Origin: Planctomycetota bacterium
Lineage (GTDB): Bacteria; Planctomycetota; Phycisphaerae; WQYP01
Assembly (NCBI GenBank): GCA_021780285.1
Contig: JAJXZA010000129.1
Span: 1-5,030, forward strand
Direction: 5' to 3'
DNA length: 5,030 bases
The notes below the pieces were generated by a model that was not told where the DNA came from, did no database searches, and was given only the letters and a program-made list of their open reading frames with translations. Below, one piece after another: positions 1 to 4,950 of this stretch. The translations under genes and the position numbers were made by a program. The first letter of the stretch is position 1, and each line of letters starts with the position of its first letter.

Positions 1-136
1 CTAACTCATTGTTATTGGTTGCCCGCACCGCATAGCCGTAGAGCCGCTGCCAGTACGCCTCCACCAAGGTGTCCCAGGCGGTCGTCTCTCCTGCTTGGCA
101 TCTCACCAGCAGGGCGGCAATTACTTGCGAATCCAT
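1..136 (-). CDS. ECF-type RNA polymerase sigma factor, N-terminal fragment (3' end outside window)
   Basis: Reading the minus strand from an ATG at 136-134 gives 45 open codons that run off the window edge. Residues 9-28 read LLVRCQAGETTAWDTLVEAY, followed by WQRLYGYAVRAT at 29-40. This is the usual opening of sigma region 2 in ECF (sigma70-family) factors: a 'LL-R-C-AG-E-AW--LV--Y---LY-YA-R-T' pattern, the part that contacts the core RNA polymerase clamp helices. The start is supported by an in-frame TAA four codons upstream of the AAGGA-like Shine-Dalgarno region and by 10 nt between AAGG and the ATG. Regions 2.3-2.4 and 4, which recognise the -10 and -35 elements, lie outside the window, so the ECF subgroup, any cognate anti-sigma factor and the regulon cannot be judged. 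The gene is divergent from rpsU. Family call is from pattern recognition, not a search. Confidence 0.8.
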   Translation of the reverse strand, partial: MDSQVIAALLVRCQAGETTAWDTLVEAYWQRLYGYAVRATNNNEL

Positions 137-401
137 GCGTGCCAATCCTTATCTTTCAACGCGAGCCGGAGTAATTTATTGCAGGCCCGCATTCTGCCAC
201 GCCAAAGCCAAAATTTGGGTTGCTGGAGCGCCTAAACTGCCGGTCTACGGGCGTTCTGGTGATAACTAAAAAGGCTGAGGTTCCTCTTTTTACACCTTGA
301 TGGCCTATTTATCGGCAGTTCACCCGCAGTTTGGCGACCCATACACCACCTGCGACCTTTTAGCCTTGCGCTCCCAAGGGTCTACGCTGCGCCTGGCCCG
401 T
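137..401. other. Intergenic region upstream of the sigma factor gene, no gene recognised
   Basis: I see no supported gene here. The longest plausible plus-strand reading frame, a 34-codon ORF from ATG 300 to a TAG at 402-404, has no Shine-Dalgarno at proper distance and no recognisable motif. Its stop lies in the first bases of the adjacent inverted-repeat element. An A-run and T-run flanking a weak stem (268-291) resembles a poor bidirectional terminator, but the stem is too weak to call. The minus-strand promoter of the sigma gene must lie here, yet no convincing -35/-10 pair stands out. Confidence 0.5.
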
Positions 402-433
402 TAGGAGCCTGTCCAAGTAATCGCCGGGTTGCG
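402..433. repeat. Left terminal inverted repeat
   Basis: This 32-bp arm pairs with 651-683. Differences are at 410 (T versus A in the other arm), 415 (A versus G) and 422 (C versus G), plus one missing base after 428. The block TAGGAGCC and the block AGTAAT are identical in both arms. Confidence 0.8.
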
Positions 434-540
434 CCGGCATGATTTTTGGCACTCCTCAAGTAGCGGTGGCACCAGCGTACCTGACGCAGATGGTACTCCG
501 CGGAGCCGCGCCGCAGAGGGGGGCCAAAAAGCATGCCGCC
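433..540. repeat. Long imperfect hairpin 1 inside the element
   Basis: Arm 433-450 pairs with 523-540 at 16 of 18 positions. The stem continues inward through 452-457 with 516-521, including one G-T wobble. Within the loop, GCGG 463-466 can pair with CCGC 511-514, and ACCAGCGT 471-478 can pair with ACGC 484-487 and TGGT 491-494. The result is one nested cruciform-forming or RNA-folding unit of about 108 bases. Confidence 0.7.
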
Positions 541-550
541 CTGCGGGGTG

Positions 551-647
551 GCTCTGAAATGCCCCGTCTGCTTTGTTGTCGGATCTCGCAGACTCATTAT
601 TCAGAGTCGGCTCGATCCTCCGCCGCGCATCCGGGGCATTTCAGCCC
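551..647. repeat. Long imperfect hairpin 2 inside the element
   Basis: A perfect 13-bp inverted repeat, CTGAAATGCCCCG at 554-566 against CGGGGCATTTCAG at 632-644, forms the base, with G551-C647 extending it past a 2-nt internal mismatch. Nested inside, 581-595 pairs with 604-618 at 12 of 15 positions around an 8-nt loop. Small ORFs crossing this hairpin in several frames are by-products of the palindromes. Confidence 0.75.
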
Positions 648-650
648 CAT

Positions 651-683
651 CGCAATCCCGGCCATTACTCGGACTGGCTCCTA
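651..683. repeat. Right terminal inverted repeat
   Basis: This 33-bp arm is the inverted partner of 402-433 and ends in GGCTCCTA at 676-683. The base after it (684) and the base before the left arm (401) do not match, which fixes the element boundary at or just inside the TA dinucleotides. Confidence 0.8.
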
Positions 684-779
684 GTAATTACCAAGCCAGC
701 CCATGTAAGGTTACGCGCCACCACTGGCACGGGGCCATTGCCGCCCAAGCTGTGCTTCAGTATACACCCTGGCTATTAG

Positions 780-808
780 TTGCCAAAAGCGTCATTTTCT
801 TGTAATAT
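780..808 (+). promoter_or_regulatory. Predicted sigma70-type promoter of rpsU
   Basis: A TTGCCA box (780-785) and a TAATAT box (803-808) are separated by exactly 17 bp, close to the TTGACA/TATAAT consensus, with a T-rich spacer. Transcription would start near 814-817, giving a leader of about 105 nt before the rpsU start codon. This is the best promoter-like pair between the MITE-like element and rpsU. Prediction from sequence only. Confidence 0.55.
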
Positions 809-822
809 CCTTTGCTGTTTTG

Positions 823-862
823 CAGGGCTTGCTGTCAGGCCCTGTCGCCGTCCTGACGGCGG
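823..862 (+). promoter_or_regulatory. Structured rpsU 5' leader: two upstream stem-loops
   Basis: CAGGGC 823-828 pairs with GCCCTG 839-844 around a 10-nt loop. Immediately after it, CGCCGT 846-851 pairs with ACGGCG 856-861 around a 4-nt loop, with a possible U-G pair at 845/862. The 3' side of this second stem (GGCGG 858-862) is also complementary to CCGCC 882-886 of the terminator hairpin, so the two structures exclude an alternative 858-862/882-886 pairing. Confidence 0.5.
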
Positions 863-881
863 AGCGTAAGATAGCGATGGG

Positions 882-903
882 CCGCCATCATGGCGGATTT
901 TTT
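882..903 (+). terminator. Intrinsic-terminator-like hairpin in the rpsU leader (candidate attenuator)
   Basis: CCGCCA 882-887 pairs with TGGCGG 891-896 across a 3-nt loop, followed after one A by six T (898-903). Only four bases separate the T run from the Shine-Dalgarno AAGG (908-911), so there is no room for a new promoter between terminator and rpsU. If it works, it must act on rpsU transcription itself, that is, as an attenuator. It could also be a remnant terminator read through most of the time. Confidence 0.5.
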
Positions 904-919
904 ATTTAAGGCGGATTGC

Positions 920-1144
920 ATGCTCAAGGTTAAGACTCGCGGCAATGAAACGGTGGACCAGATGCTTCGGCGTTTTAAAAAGCTCTGCGAAAAAGAGGGC
1001 TTGATCAAAGACATGAAGCGCATCAGTTACTATGAAAAGCCCAGCGAGAAGCGCCGTCGTCGCATGCGCAAAGCCCAGAACCGCCTCCGCATGATGGGTG
1101 CCGAGAGCGCTGCCGCTGCGGCTGCTGCCGGCGCAGCGCAGTAA
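920..1144 (+). CDS. rpsU: Small ribosomal subunit protein bS21
   Basis: This 74-residue, highly basic protein belongs to the bS21 family of the 30S subunit, which sits near the 3' end of 16S rRNA by the anti-Shine-Dalgarno and helps initiation. The family pattern is clear: an N-terminal strand (LKVKTRGNETVDQ), the helix core MLRRFKKLCEKEG (residues 15-27), then LIKDMKRISYYEKPSEKRRR (28-47) and an Arg/Lys-rich helix to about residue 58. The tail (60-74) is Ala-rich, AESAAAAAAAGAAQ, and looks like a lineage-specific extension. I choose ATG 920 because AAGG lies 8 nt upstream and the family normally begins at this strand. An in-frame ATG at 890 would add ten residues but sits inside the terminator-like hairpin without a good ribosome binding site. 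First gene of a possible rpsU-usp-sufu unit. Confidence 0.93.
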   Translation: MLKVKTRGNETVDQMLRRFKKLCEKEGLIKDMKRISYYEKPSEKRRRRMRKAQNRLRMMGAESAAAAAAAGAAQ

Positions 1145-1156
1145 GGGCTACCTTAC
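1141..1156 (+). other. Small stem-loop overlapping the rpsU stop codon
   Basis: GTAAGG (1141-1146) and CCTTAC (1151-1156) form a perfect 6-bp stem with a GCTA loop that includes the TAA stop codon. No T tract follows, so I do not call it a terminator. It could be a weak 3' end or processing structure between rpsU and the stress protein gene. Confidence 0.3.
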
Positions 1157-1215
1157 AAAAGAGCCTATAGGCCGCGAGTGACTCACAAGATTCCGCACGG
1201 AATTACCGGGAGGAT

Positions 1216-1641
1216 GTGCTCATTTACCACACCATTCTGGTACCGCTGGACACCACTGACGCCGACCGAACCATACTCGATCACGTTACCCAGTTGGCCC
1301 GCGCATTTGGCAGCCGGCTGATTCTGCTGCATGTTGCTGATGGCTGGGCCGCACGGCGCTTTGGGCCTGATGCCATCAGCGCTGAAATCACCGCCGATAA
1401 AGAATATCTTGCGACGATGGCCGCCGAACTTAGGTCGCAGGGATTTAAAGTAGAAACAGAAATGGCGTTTGGCAATCCAGCGAAGGAAATTATTCGCTGG
1501 GTGGATCAGCGCCACTGTGACCTTATTGCGATGACCACCCATGGCCATCGCTTTCTGGCGGACATGGTTTTTGGCACAACGGCGCATCAGTTGCAGCACA
1601 AGCTTACCGTGCCGATTTTGCTGCTCAAAGTTAAGCGATAG
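1216..1641 (+). CDS. Universal stress protein (UspA family), single domain
   Basis: A 141-residue cytoplasmic protein of USP-fold length. It opens with YHTILVPLD (4-12), where Asp12 is the conserved adenine-contacting Asp in nucleotide-binding members. Strand RLILLHV (34-40) and GFKVETEMAFGNPAKEII (76-93) follow. The C-terminal loop is TTHG-x9-GT (T107, G110, G120, T121), then VPILLLKVKR. The G-x2-G-x9-G(S/T) ATP motif is kept except that its first Gly is Thr, so nucleotide binding is possible but not certain. The family acts in stress survival, and the ligand here is unknown. The start is unclear: GTG 1216 lies only 2 nt after GGGAGG (1208-1213), no in-frame ATG, GTG or TTG exists upstream before a stop, and ATT 1222 sits at an ideal 8 nt. 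It lies 71 nt after rpsU and 53 nt before the SUFU gene. Confidence 0.9.
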   Translation: MLIYHTILVPLDTTDADRTILDHVTQLARAFGSRLILLHVADGWAARRFGPDAISAEITADKEYLATMAAELRSQGFKVETEMAFGNPAKEIIRWVDQRHCDLIAMTTHGHRFLADMVFGTTAHQLQHKLTVPILLLKVKR

Positions 1642-1654
1642 ACGACACCCCTGT

Positions 1655-1697
1655 AAGGAGTGCCGGGCAATTCTTTTCGTCCCGGCAATGCTGTTTG
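1655..1697 (+). promoter_or_regulatory. Shine-Dalgarno plus spacer hairpin for the SUFU gene
   Basis: A strong AAGGAG (1655-1660) is followed at once by a perfect 7-bp stem, TGCCGGG 1661-1667 with CCCGGCA 1681-1687, enclosing a 13-nt loop. Linear distance from AAGGAG to the TTG start at 1695 is 34 nt, too far. If the hairpin folds, the effective spacing is 7 nt (1688-1694). Looped-out spacers of this kind are known from phage T4 gene 38. The assignment here is inference. Confidence 0.45.
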
Positions 1698-2453
1698 AGC
1701 CACCAACCTGAAAATGACCTGGTAAACGTCGGCCTCGAGCGCAAGCAGCAGTGGTTGGAGCGGGTGTGGCAGCAGCGCGAAGAGGTCGTGTATCCCAAGC
1801 TTTTCGGCCCGATCGCACCGAGCATTCATACGGTGCCGGAAAAATTATTTCTGCGGCTTCTGTCGGCGCGTAACCCGGCGGCGCCAGCCGACGAGACCAC
1901 CGCTTCGACTGTTCCGCAGCCGCCAACGATTCAACCCTGGTGGCTCAGCCATGGAGTACTCACATCTCCGCCGAATGCCGATCGCGACAGTTGGCTGTAT
2001 GTGACAACCGCTCTTTCCAACCCATGGGGCGAAGCCCCTGACGAAAAGCATCCGGGGGGCTACAGCGGACTTGGCTTTGAATTTATCATTGAATGCGCCT
2101 CAGAGGCCCGGTGGCCGCTGGATGTGCTGCATTGGCTTATTGCACTGCAGGTGCTTACCGCCTGCGGCGAGCTTGAAGGTGGCCTGGTGGAGCCGATGGA
2201 TCGCATTGCTCTGGGCGGTCCGCTGGACGGCTCGTCCGATGGCCTGCTGCGCAATGTGCTGCTGTTGGCACATCCGCATTTGCCTGCCCAGGCCGAGTTG
2301 GATTCGGGCAAGTTTGATCTGCTGCTGTGTGTCGGCATCACCGATGCGGAAATGGCGTTTGCCCGATCGCAGGGAGGTGATGCCTTAGCGCAGTTGCTGA
2401 CCCACAACGATTACCTGCCTGTAACCAATCCGAAGCGCATTTCGGCGGTATAG
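1695..2453 (+). CDS. Suppressor of fused (SUFU) domain protein
   Basis: A soluble protein of 252 residues without signal peptide or membrane segment. Features that recall bacterial SUFU-domain proteins, in order: REEVVYPKLFGPI (28-40), WWLSHGVLTSPP (82-93), SWLYVTTALSNPWGE (99-113), GLGFEFIIECASEARWPLDV (125-144), DSGKFDLLLCVGITDAEMAF (203-222), GGDAL (227-231) and the closing LPVTNPKR (241-248). The SUFU fold is named after the animal Hedgehog regulator. Bacterial members have no settled function, and some have been proposed as immunity proteins in polymorphic toxin systems. No toxin gene is visible here, so I infer no such role. The start is TTG at 1695. An ATG at 1688 is out of frame and stops after seven codons, and the strong AAGGAG lies across a hairpin. 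It follows the stress protein gene by 53 nt, so co-transcription is plausible. Family call is from pattern recognition. Confidence 0.82.
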   Translation: MSHQPENDLVNVGLERKQQWLERVWQQREEVVYPKLFGPIAPSIHTVPEKLFLRLLSARNPAAPADETTASTVPQPPTIQPWWLSHGVLTSPPNADRDSWLYVTTALSNPWGEAPDEKHPGGYSGLGFEFIIECASEARWPLDVLHWLIALQVLTACGELEGGLVEPMDRIALGGPLDGSSDGLLRNVLLLAHPHLPAQAELDSGKFDLLLCVGITDAEMAFARSQGGDALAQLLTHNDYLPVTNPKRISAV

Positions 2454-2600
2454 GCAAGTGGCTCGGCCTTGGGATGTGTTGGTGGGGCAGAGTAGTTGAG
2501 GCTGCGGTCTGAATTGTGGCGTCCTAAGGCCGCGAGCGTTACTTACCTTCATGGCGACTGCGGGTTTGCAGCCTGTTGGGCCGGTTCAGGCCGTTGATAA

Positions 2601-2612
2601 CCGCATATGCGG
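2601..2612. promoter_or_regulatory. 12-bp perfect palindrome upstream of the ftsH promoter
   Basis: CCGCATATGCGG is a perfect dyad lying 63 bp upstream of the TATAAT box of ftsH in the SUFU-ftsH gap. No T tract follows, so it is not an intrinsic terminator. Its size and symmetry suit a dimeric regulator's operator, but it stands alone and the regulator, if any, is unknown. Confidence 0.3.
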
Positions 2613-2651
2613 GGCATTAAATAGACCCGTGTTCCATAAAACCTCAATCAT

Positions 2652-2681
2652 TTTCATTTATTTGCCGATTCCGATTATAAT
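2652..2681 (+). promoter_or_regulatory. Predicted ftsH promoter
   Basis: A perfect TATAAT lies at 2676-2681, 64 nt before the ftsH start codon. The -35 is weak: TTTCAT (2652-2657) gives an 18-bp spacer. The surrounding 2636-2682 stretch is AT-rich against a GC-richer background. The short leader that would result holds two small stem-loops (2683-2693 and 2699-2709). The rest of the 2454-2745 gap holds no gene that I can support. Confidence 0.5.
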
Positions 2682-2745
2682 GCGGCATTGCCGACACAGG
2701 CCGATGGCCCGTATGGTTGGCGGAGTATAGCTCGAGGTTCAGGAC

Positions 2746-4794
2746 ATGCCAGATCCCAACAATGCCCCCCAGGACGGGCCGGGCAAGCCGAGTTCTTCCG
2801 ACCCGGGTGATAAGCGCCCGGGCAAGGACAACAACAATGGCAATTTTCGTTTCAGTCGCAGCATGCTTGGCTGGCTGCTGATTCTGCTGTTTGTCATTCT
2901 GGTGCTGATTATGCTGCACCCGCCCGGTGCGGCCAAGACTGTTAAATACAGCACCTTCATGTATCAGCTGCAGCACAACAATATTGCCAAAGCAACAGTG
3001 CAGCAGGATGGACACATTGACTTTACGCTCAAGCATCTCCTGCCCGGCGAGCCGGTGGACAGTGCGCTTAAAAGCGTGACCTTTCGCCCGCGTCAGTCGC
3101 TCGATGGTCCGGGGTGGACCACGCTTTCTTCAGAGTTTTCCAAATACAATGTGCCTTTCAGCTCGGCTCATTCCAATCATATGTTCTGGGATTTTGTGGA
3201 GCAGATTGCGCCCGTCGTCCTCATTTTAGCCGTGCTCTATTTCTTGTTCTTTCGACAGATGCGTTCGGGCGGCGGCGGGATCGGCATGTTGGGCAGCTTT
3301 GGTCGTTCGCGCCACCGCATGCTTAACAAAGAGCATACGACCGTCACTTTCAACGATGTTGCAGGCATTGATGAAGCCAAGGAAGAGCTGGCGGAAATTG
3401 TTGAGTTTTTGAAGCACCCCAAACGGTTTCAAAAATTGGGAGGCCGCATTCCGCGCGGCGTCTTGCTGATTGGCTCGCCGGGCGTGGGCAAAACGCTGCT
3501 GGCCAAGGCAATCGCCGGCGAGGCGGAAGTGCCCTTTTTCTCAATCAGCGGTTCTGACTTTGTTGAAATGTTTGTGGGTGTGGGCGCGTCGCGTGTGCGT
3601 GATTTGTTCAAAACCGCCAAGGAGTCTTCGCCTTGCATCGTGTTTTTAGATGAAATTGACGCCGTCGGCCGGCGCCGCGGCAACGGCTTTGCCAGCGGCG
3701 GCCACGACGAACGCGAGCAAACTCTTAACGCCATTCTCGTGGAGATGGATGGCTTTGACACCAATGACCAGGTTATTGTTATTGCCGCCACCAACCGGTC
3801 GGATGTGCTTGACCCGGCGCTGACCCGGCCGGGCCGCTTTGATCGGCAGGTGACCGTGCCATTGCCGGACATCAAGGGCCGCTACGAAATTTTGAAGGTG
3901 CATGCCCGCAAGGTAAAACTGGGGCAGGATGTTGACCTTCTGCGGCTCGCGCGTCAAACGCCGATGTTCAGCGGAGCAGACCTCGCGGCCATTATCAACG
4001 AGTCGGCCCTCATTGCCACGATGCTCAACAAAGACGCCATTGAAATGACCGACCTTGAAGAAGCCCGGGACAAGATTCGCTTTGGCAAGGCGCGGCGCAG
4101 TCGCGTCATTGACGAGCAGGAGCGCGTACTTACCGCCTGGCACGAAGCCGGCCATGCGGTCGTTCAGTATTTTTCGCCGGAGGCCGACCCGCTGCATAAG
4201 GTTACGATTATTCCCCGCGGCAGCTACGGCGGCGCCACCTTTTCGCTTCCGGAAAAGGATCGCTACTACCGCAGCCAGAACCATCTGCTCGCCCAACTGC
4301 GTATTTTGTTCGGCGGTCGTGCGGCCGAGGAACTTAACATCGCTCAAATTGACACGGGCGCCAGCATGGATATCCGCCAGGCCACCGCCATTGCCCGCGA
4401 AATGGTCTGTGAGTACGGCATGAGCGAGGCGCTGGGGCCGATTCGCTTCGGCCAGGATGATGAAGCCATGATGTTTGACCGCCGTCCGCAATACAGCGAA
4501 AAAACCGCGGAGCTTATTGACAGTGAAGTGCGCCGGCTCATCACCGCGGCCTATCAGGAAGCGCGGCAAATGCTGATTGACAAACAAACGGAGCTTGCCA
4601 ATCTTAAAGATGCGCTGCTGCGCTACGAAACGCTGGATTACGAAGATGTGAAGCGCATTATGACCGGACAGGTGCTCTCGAAGCCGACGGTGACCGATCT
4701 GCTCGCCGCAGAGCAGCAGCGAAGGATGGCCAACCGGTCCGGCGGCGATGCGACTTCGGACCCAGCGGTAGGCTCTCTGCCGCAGCCGGGATAA
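2746..4794 (+). CDS. ftsH: ATP-dependent zinc metalloprotease FtsH
   Basis: A complete 682-residue FtsH, longer than the roughly 644 residues of E. coli, an inner-membrane AAA+ protease that extracts and degrades membrane and regulatory proteins. Order: a hydrophilic Pro/Asn/Asp-rich N-terminus (1-38), membrane helix 1 (about 40-57), a periplasmic domain (58-150), helix 2 (about 153-169) and a glycine linker. The AAA+ module follows with Walker A GSPGVGKT (243-250), pore loop MFVGVG (275-280), Walker B IVFLDEID (298-305) and second region of homology TNRSDVLDPALTRPGRFDR (349-367) with arginine fingers R361 and R364. The protease domain has HEAGH (466-470) with catalytic E467, and D542 in TGASMDIRQAT is the likely third zinc ligand. 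The Walker A differs from the common GPPGTGKT but keeps all essential residues. ATG 2746 follows GAGG by 8 nt. Probably monocistronic. Confidence 0.97.
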   Translation: MPDPNNAPQDGPGKPSSSDPGDKRPGKDNNNGNFRFSRSMLGWLLILLFVILVLIMLHPPGAAKTVKYSTFMYQLQHNNIAKATVQQDGHIDFTLKHLLPGEPVDSALKSVTFRPRQSLDGPGWTTLSSEFSKYNVPFSSAHSNHMFWDFVEQIAPVVLILAVLYFLFFRQMRSGGGGIGMLGSFGRSRHRMLNKEHTTVTFNDVAGIDEAKEELAEIVEFLKHPKRFQKLGGRIPRGVLLIGSPGVGKTLLAKAIAGEAEVPFFSISGSDFVEMFVGVGASRVRDLFKTAKESSPCIVFLDEIDAVGRRRGNGFASGGHDEREQTLNAILVEMDGFDTNDQVIVIAATNRSDVLDPALTRPGRFDRQVTVPLPDIKGRYEILKVHARKVKLGQDVDLLRLARQTPMFSGADLAAIINESALIATMLNKDAIEMTDLEEARDKIRFGKARRSRVIDEQERVLTAWHEAGHAVVQYFSPEADPLHKVTIIPRGSYGGATFSLPEKDRYYRSQNHLLAQLRILFGGRAAEELNIAQIDTGASMDIRQATAIAREMVCEYGMSEALGPIRFGQDDEAMMFDRRPQYSEKTAELIDSEVRRLITAAYQEARQMLIDKQTELANLKDALLRYETLDYEDVKRIMTGQVLSKPTVTDLLAAEQQRRMANRSGGDATSDPAVGSLPQPG

Positions 4795-4950
4795 TGCCCG
4801 TCGGAGTTTGCCGGGCCATGCGATTCCGCCGGTGGCGGGTGCAAAGTTCCGCACTGTGTGGCAATTGCGATTTGGGCACGAGTGCAGGCGTCTGATAAGT
4901 TATCCACAAAGTTAATGATATATTCATATTATCTTCATCAAACCTGATGA
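4795..4950. other. Region downstream of ftsH, no gene recognised
   Basis: After the ftsH stop there are small GC stems, such as CCGCC 4826-4830 with GGCGG 4834-4838, but none has a T tract, so no intrinsic terminator is called. Base composition changes sharply near 4890 from GC-rich to AT-rich. A perfect 6-bp stem TCATCA/TGATGA with a 4-nt loop lies at 4935-4950. Confidence 0.4.
4900..4908 (+). promoter_or_regulatory. Perfect DnaA-box 9-mer next to an AT-rich stretch
   Basis: TTATCCACA matches the E. coli R1-type DnaA box consensus exactly. The next 60 bases are strongly AT-rich, and a 7-of-9 relative (TTATCTTCA) lies at 4929-4937. One perfect box is expected by chance in roughly one window of this size in 25, so it may be incidental. 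A cluster beyond the window would be needed to call an origin or DnaA-controlled site. Confidence 0.35.

Larger units (their letters stand above)
402..683. mobile_element. MITE-like element with terminal inverted repeats and TA flanks
   Basis: The left end (402-433) and the reverse complement of the right end (651-683) both begin TAGGAGCC and match over 32/33 bases with three mismatches and one single-base gap. The outermost TA (402-403 and 682-683) is self-complementary, so it could be a 2-bp target duplication with true ends GGAGCC. Similarity stops outside these points. The interior has no credible gene but holds two long imperfect hairpins, about 433-540 and 551-647. Small size, terminal inverted repeats, TA flanks and no transposase fit a miniature inverted-repeat element mobilised in trans. 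TA targets are typical of IS630/Tc1-mariner elements, and some IS5-family groups are alternatives. The parent family is inferred only, and copy number in the genome is unknown. Confidence 0.7.

Noticed and set aside
69..269. 66-codon plus-strand ORF
   Set aside because: It overlaps the sigma factor N-terminus on the opposite strand and has no recognisable protein pattern.
268..291. A-run, short stem, T-run resembling a bidirectional terminator
   Set aside because: The stem is a few pairs with either a 2-nt loop or a bulge, and no gene ends beside it.
604..625. GGCTCGATCC motif resembling a tRNA T-arm
   Set aside because: No acceptor, D or anticodon arm can be placed around it; the bases belong to hairpin 2.
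382..805. Several overlapping 60-90 codon ORFs on both strands
   Set aside because: They cross the palindromic arms of the inverted-repeat element, lack ribosome binding sites and show no domain; the palindromes make several frames open at once.
890..919. Earlier ATG for rpsU adding ten residues
   Set aside because: The ATG is in the loop and stem of the terminator-like hairpin, has no well-spaced Shine-Dalgarno and gives an N-terminus unlike bS21.
1183..1926. 247-codon open frame on the minus strand across usp and the SUFU gene start
   Set aside because: It overlaps two well-supported plus-strand genes and the hairpin between them, and shows no family motif.
2464..2532. Inverted repeat CGGCCTTGGGA / TCCTAAGGCCG after the SUFU gene
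   Set aside because: Ten of eleven positions pair but the loop is 47 nt and no T tract follows, so it is weak as a terminator and may be chance.
3646..4854. 402-codon open frame on the minus strand opposite ftsH
   Set aside because: It lies antisense to conserved AAA+ and protease motifs of ftsH, with no recognisable domain. It is a shadow of the GC-biased ftsH codons.
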